Origin: an uncultured Actinomycetes bacterium
GTDB taxonomy: Bacteria; Actinomycetota; Actinomycetes; Nanopelagicales; Nanopelagicaceae
Direction: 5' to 3'
Assembly (NCBI GenBank): GCA_903916775.1
Contig: CAIWXY010000075.1
Location: forward strand, 1-7,072
Length of the DNA: 7,072 nucleotides
In this document: piece by piece, positions 6,014 through 7,072 of the stretch
Layout: each line of letters begins with the position of its first letter
How positions within the stretch are numbered: position 1 is the first letter of the stretch
Position numbers and translations under genes: made by a program
The notes under the pieces: model-generated
Database searches by the model: none
What the model saw: only the letters and a program-made list of their open reading frames with translations
What the model was told of the DNA's origin: nothing

Positions 6014-7072
6014 ATGCGTGCGAAAAAGACTATTGCGACCCTTTCGATTGCAATCACCCTTCTTTCGCTCAGTTTCTATCTCCTTGATCGGACCGCTGGT
6101 ACCGCCATTCCGCGTTCTAACGTCCTCAATGGTTCAGTGAAATCTGCTGGTGGAGATGTCAACATCCTTCTACTTGGTCTAGATTCTCGCCGCGCGAATG
6201 ATGGCTCTGATCTACCTCGCAAACTTTTGGACATCATGCATGTGGGCTCATCAAGCCAAGTCGGTGGATACAACACCAACACCATGATCTTGATTCACAT
6301 CCCAGCTGATGGCTCACACGCTGTAGCTATCTCTATTCCGCGCGATGACTATGTCGCGGTTCAGGGTTATGGGATGCAGAAAATTAAAGAGGCTTACGGT
6401 CTAGCCAAGTACGACGACGAATTGAAGTTGATCAAGGCTGGCGTCCAAAACCCTGCGCGCGAGCAACAGAGTCGCGACGTTGGACGCGCGGCAACAATCA
6501 AAACAATTAGCACCTTGCTCAATGTTCCGATCGATCACTTTGCTGAAGTCAACCTCGTAGGTTTCTACGATCTTGCCAATGCGGTCGGTGGTGTCCAGGT
6601 CTGTCTCAACCACGCAGTTAATGACTCTCAATACTCAGGCGCCGTTTTCCCAGCGGGACTCCAGACAATCACTGGCGCACAAGCACTTGAATTCGTTCGT
6701 CAGCGCCATGGGCTTCCAAATGGTGACTTGGATCGAACCCACCGCCAGCAAGCATTTATTACGGGCGTCATCACAAAATTCCGCACCCAAGGCCTATTTG
6801 GCGACATCGGAAAACTTCAAAACCTTCTGAATGTAGCGAAGAAGGATGTCGTTATTGATAGCGGCTGGGATGTCCTTGGCTTCTTGCCACAAGCAAAAGC
6901 CTTGACCGGCGGCCATATCACTTTCCATACCTTGCCCATTGCTGGCTATGCGCTTCGTAACGGACAAGATGTGAACATCATCGATATTCCGACCGTCCAG
7001 AAGTATGTTCATGATCTCTTCTATCCTGTGGCTGCCCCTAAGCCTGCTGCATCAGCGAGCGGTGCTGCAAAG
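6014..7072 (+). CDS. LytR-CpsA-Psr (LCP) family cell-wall glycopolymer transferase (partial, 3' end cut)
   Basis: The frame is open from the ATG at 6014 to the window edge (353 residues) with no stop, so the C-terminus is missing. LCP enzymes attach lipid-linked glycopolymers (teichoic acid-like polymers, arabinogalactan or capsule) to peptidoglycan on the outer face of the membrane. A basic MRAKK start leads into one signal-anchor helix, about residues 6-24. The LCP core begins with NILLLGLDSR (50-59; D57 is a probable metal/phosphate ligand), then NTNTMILIHI (87-96), the arginine motif SIPRDDY (107-113), VNLVGFYDLANAVGGV (179-194), and the family hallmark FVRQRHGLPNGDLDR (227-241) with its conserved arginines. 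The core is about 280 residues; after position 338 the chain becomes rich in alanine, proline and serine, probably a linker to a C-terminal extension beyond the window. The start is supported by the TAAGAT box 6 nt upstream. It is divergent from the membrane protein/MFS genes. Confidence 0.92.
   Translation, partial: MRAKKTIATLSIAITLLSLSFYLLDRTAGTAIPRSNVLNGSVKSAGGDVNILLLGLDSRRANDGSDLPRKLLDIMHVGSSSQVGGYNTNTMILIHIPADGSHAVAISIPRDDYVAVQGYGMQKIKEAYGLAKYDDELKLIKAGVQNPAREQQSRDVGRAATIKTISTLLNVPIDHFAEVNLVGFYDLANAVGGVQVCLNHAVNDSQYSGAVFPAGLQTITGAQALEFVRQRHGLPNGDLDRTHRQQAFITGVITKFRTQGLFGDIGKLQNLLNVAKKDVVIDSGWDVLGFLPQAKALTGGHITFHTLPIAGYALRNGQDVNIIDIPTVQKYVHDLFYPVAAPKPAASASGAAK

Noticed and set aside
5517..6140. 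A 207-codon open frame on the + strand across the divergent region
   Set aside because: It lies antisense to the small membrane protein and then out of frame with the LCP gene; its product has no recognisable motif, while both genes it overlaps have clear features.
1..7072. Mobile elements, CRISPR arrays, tRNA or rRNA genes, phage or toxin-antitoxin genes
   Set aside because: No direct repeat series, transposase or integrase motifs, or tRNA-like folds were seen on either strand; the gene content is ordinary core metabolism, envelope and translation functions.

Overview
This window looks like a chromosomal segment from an actinobacterium with roughly balanced base composition (judged by eye, not computed). 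Three things point there: a LytR-CpsA-Psr (LCP) cell-wall glycopolymer transferase and a Uup-type ABC-F ATPase with actinobacterial-style motifs, several GTG starts, and repeated leaderless-type promoters in which a TANNNT -10 hexamer sits exactly 6 nt before the ATG. A lineage such as the low-GC freshwater actinobacteria would fit, but that is a guess.

Layout. Bases 1-90 are the 3' end of a probable malic enzyme (+). A 96-bp gap holding a -10 box leads into galT (+, 187-1278), galactose-1-phosphate uridylyltransferase. galT runs tail-to-tail, only 4 bp apart, into a reverse-strand series read from right to left: a small two-TM membrane protein with a coiled-coil tail (5969-5568), an MFS exporter (5571-4318, joined by a GTGA overlap), a secreted HtrA-like serine protease with a PDZ domain (4249-3095), and a Uup-type ABC-F ATPase (3040-1283). 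The gaps are 54-68 bp and show no convincing terminator, so they could form one transcript. Facing away from this series is an LCP-family gene (+, from 6014) that runs off the right edge.

Working together. The small membrane protein and the MFS carrier are probably translationally coupled and may act together. The protease and the LCP enzyme both act outside the membrane, while the ABC-F protein acts on the ribosome. No single pathway links all the genes; the neighbourhood looks like ordinary core genome. I saw no mobile element, CRISPR array, tRNA or rRNA.

The least ordinary signals are a perfect 14-bp inverted repeat whose loop holds the GTG start codon of the ABC-F gene, three near-identical leaderless-type promoters (two of them divergent and only 20 bp apart), and a short two-cysteine module on the protease N-terminus. 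I did not find a convincing new multi-gene system.
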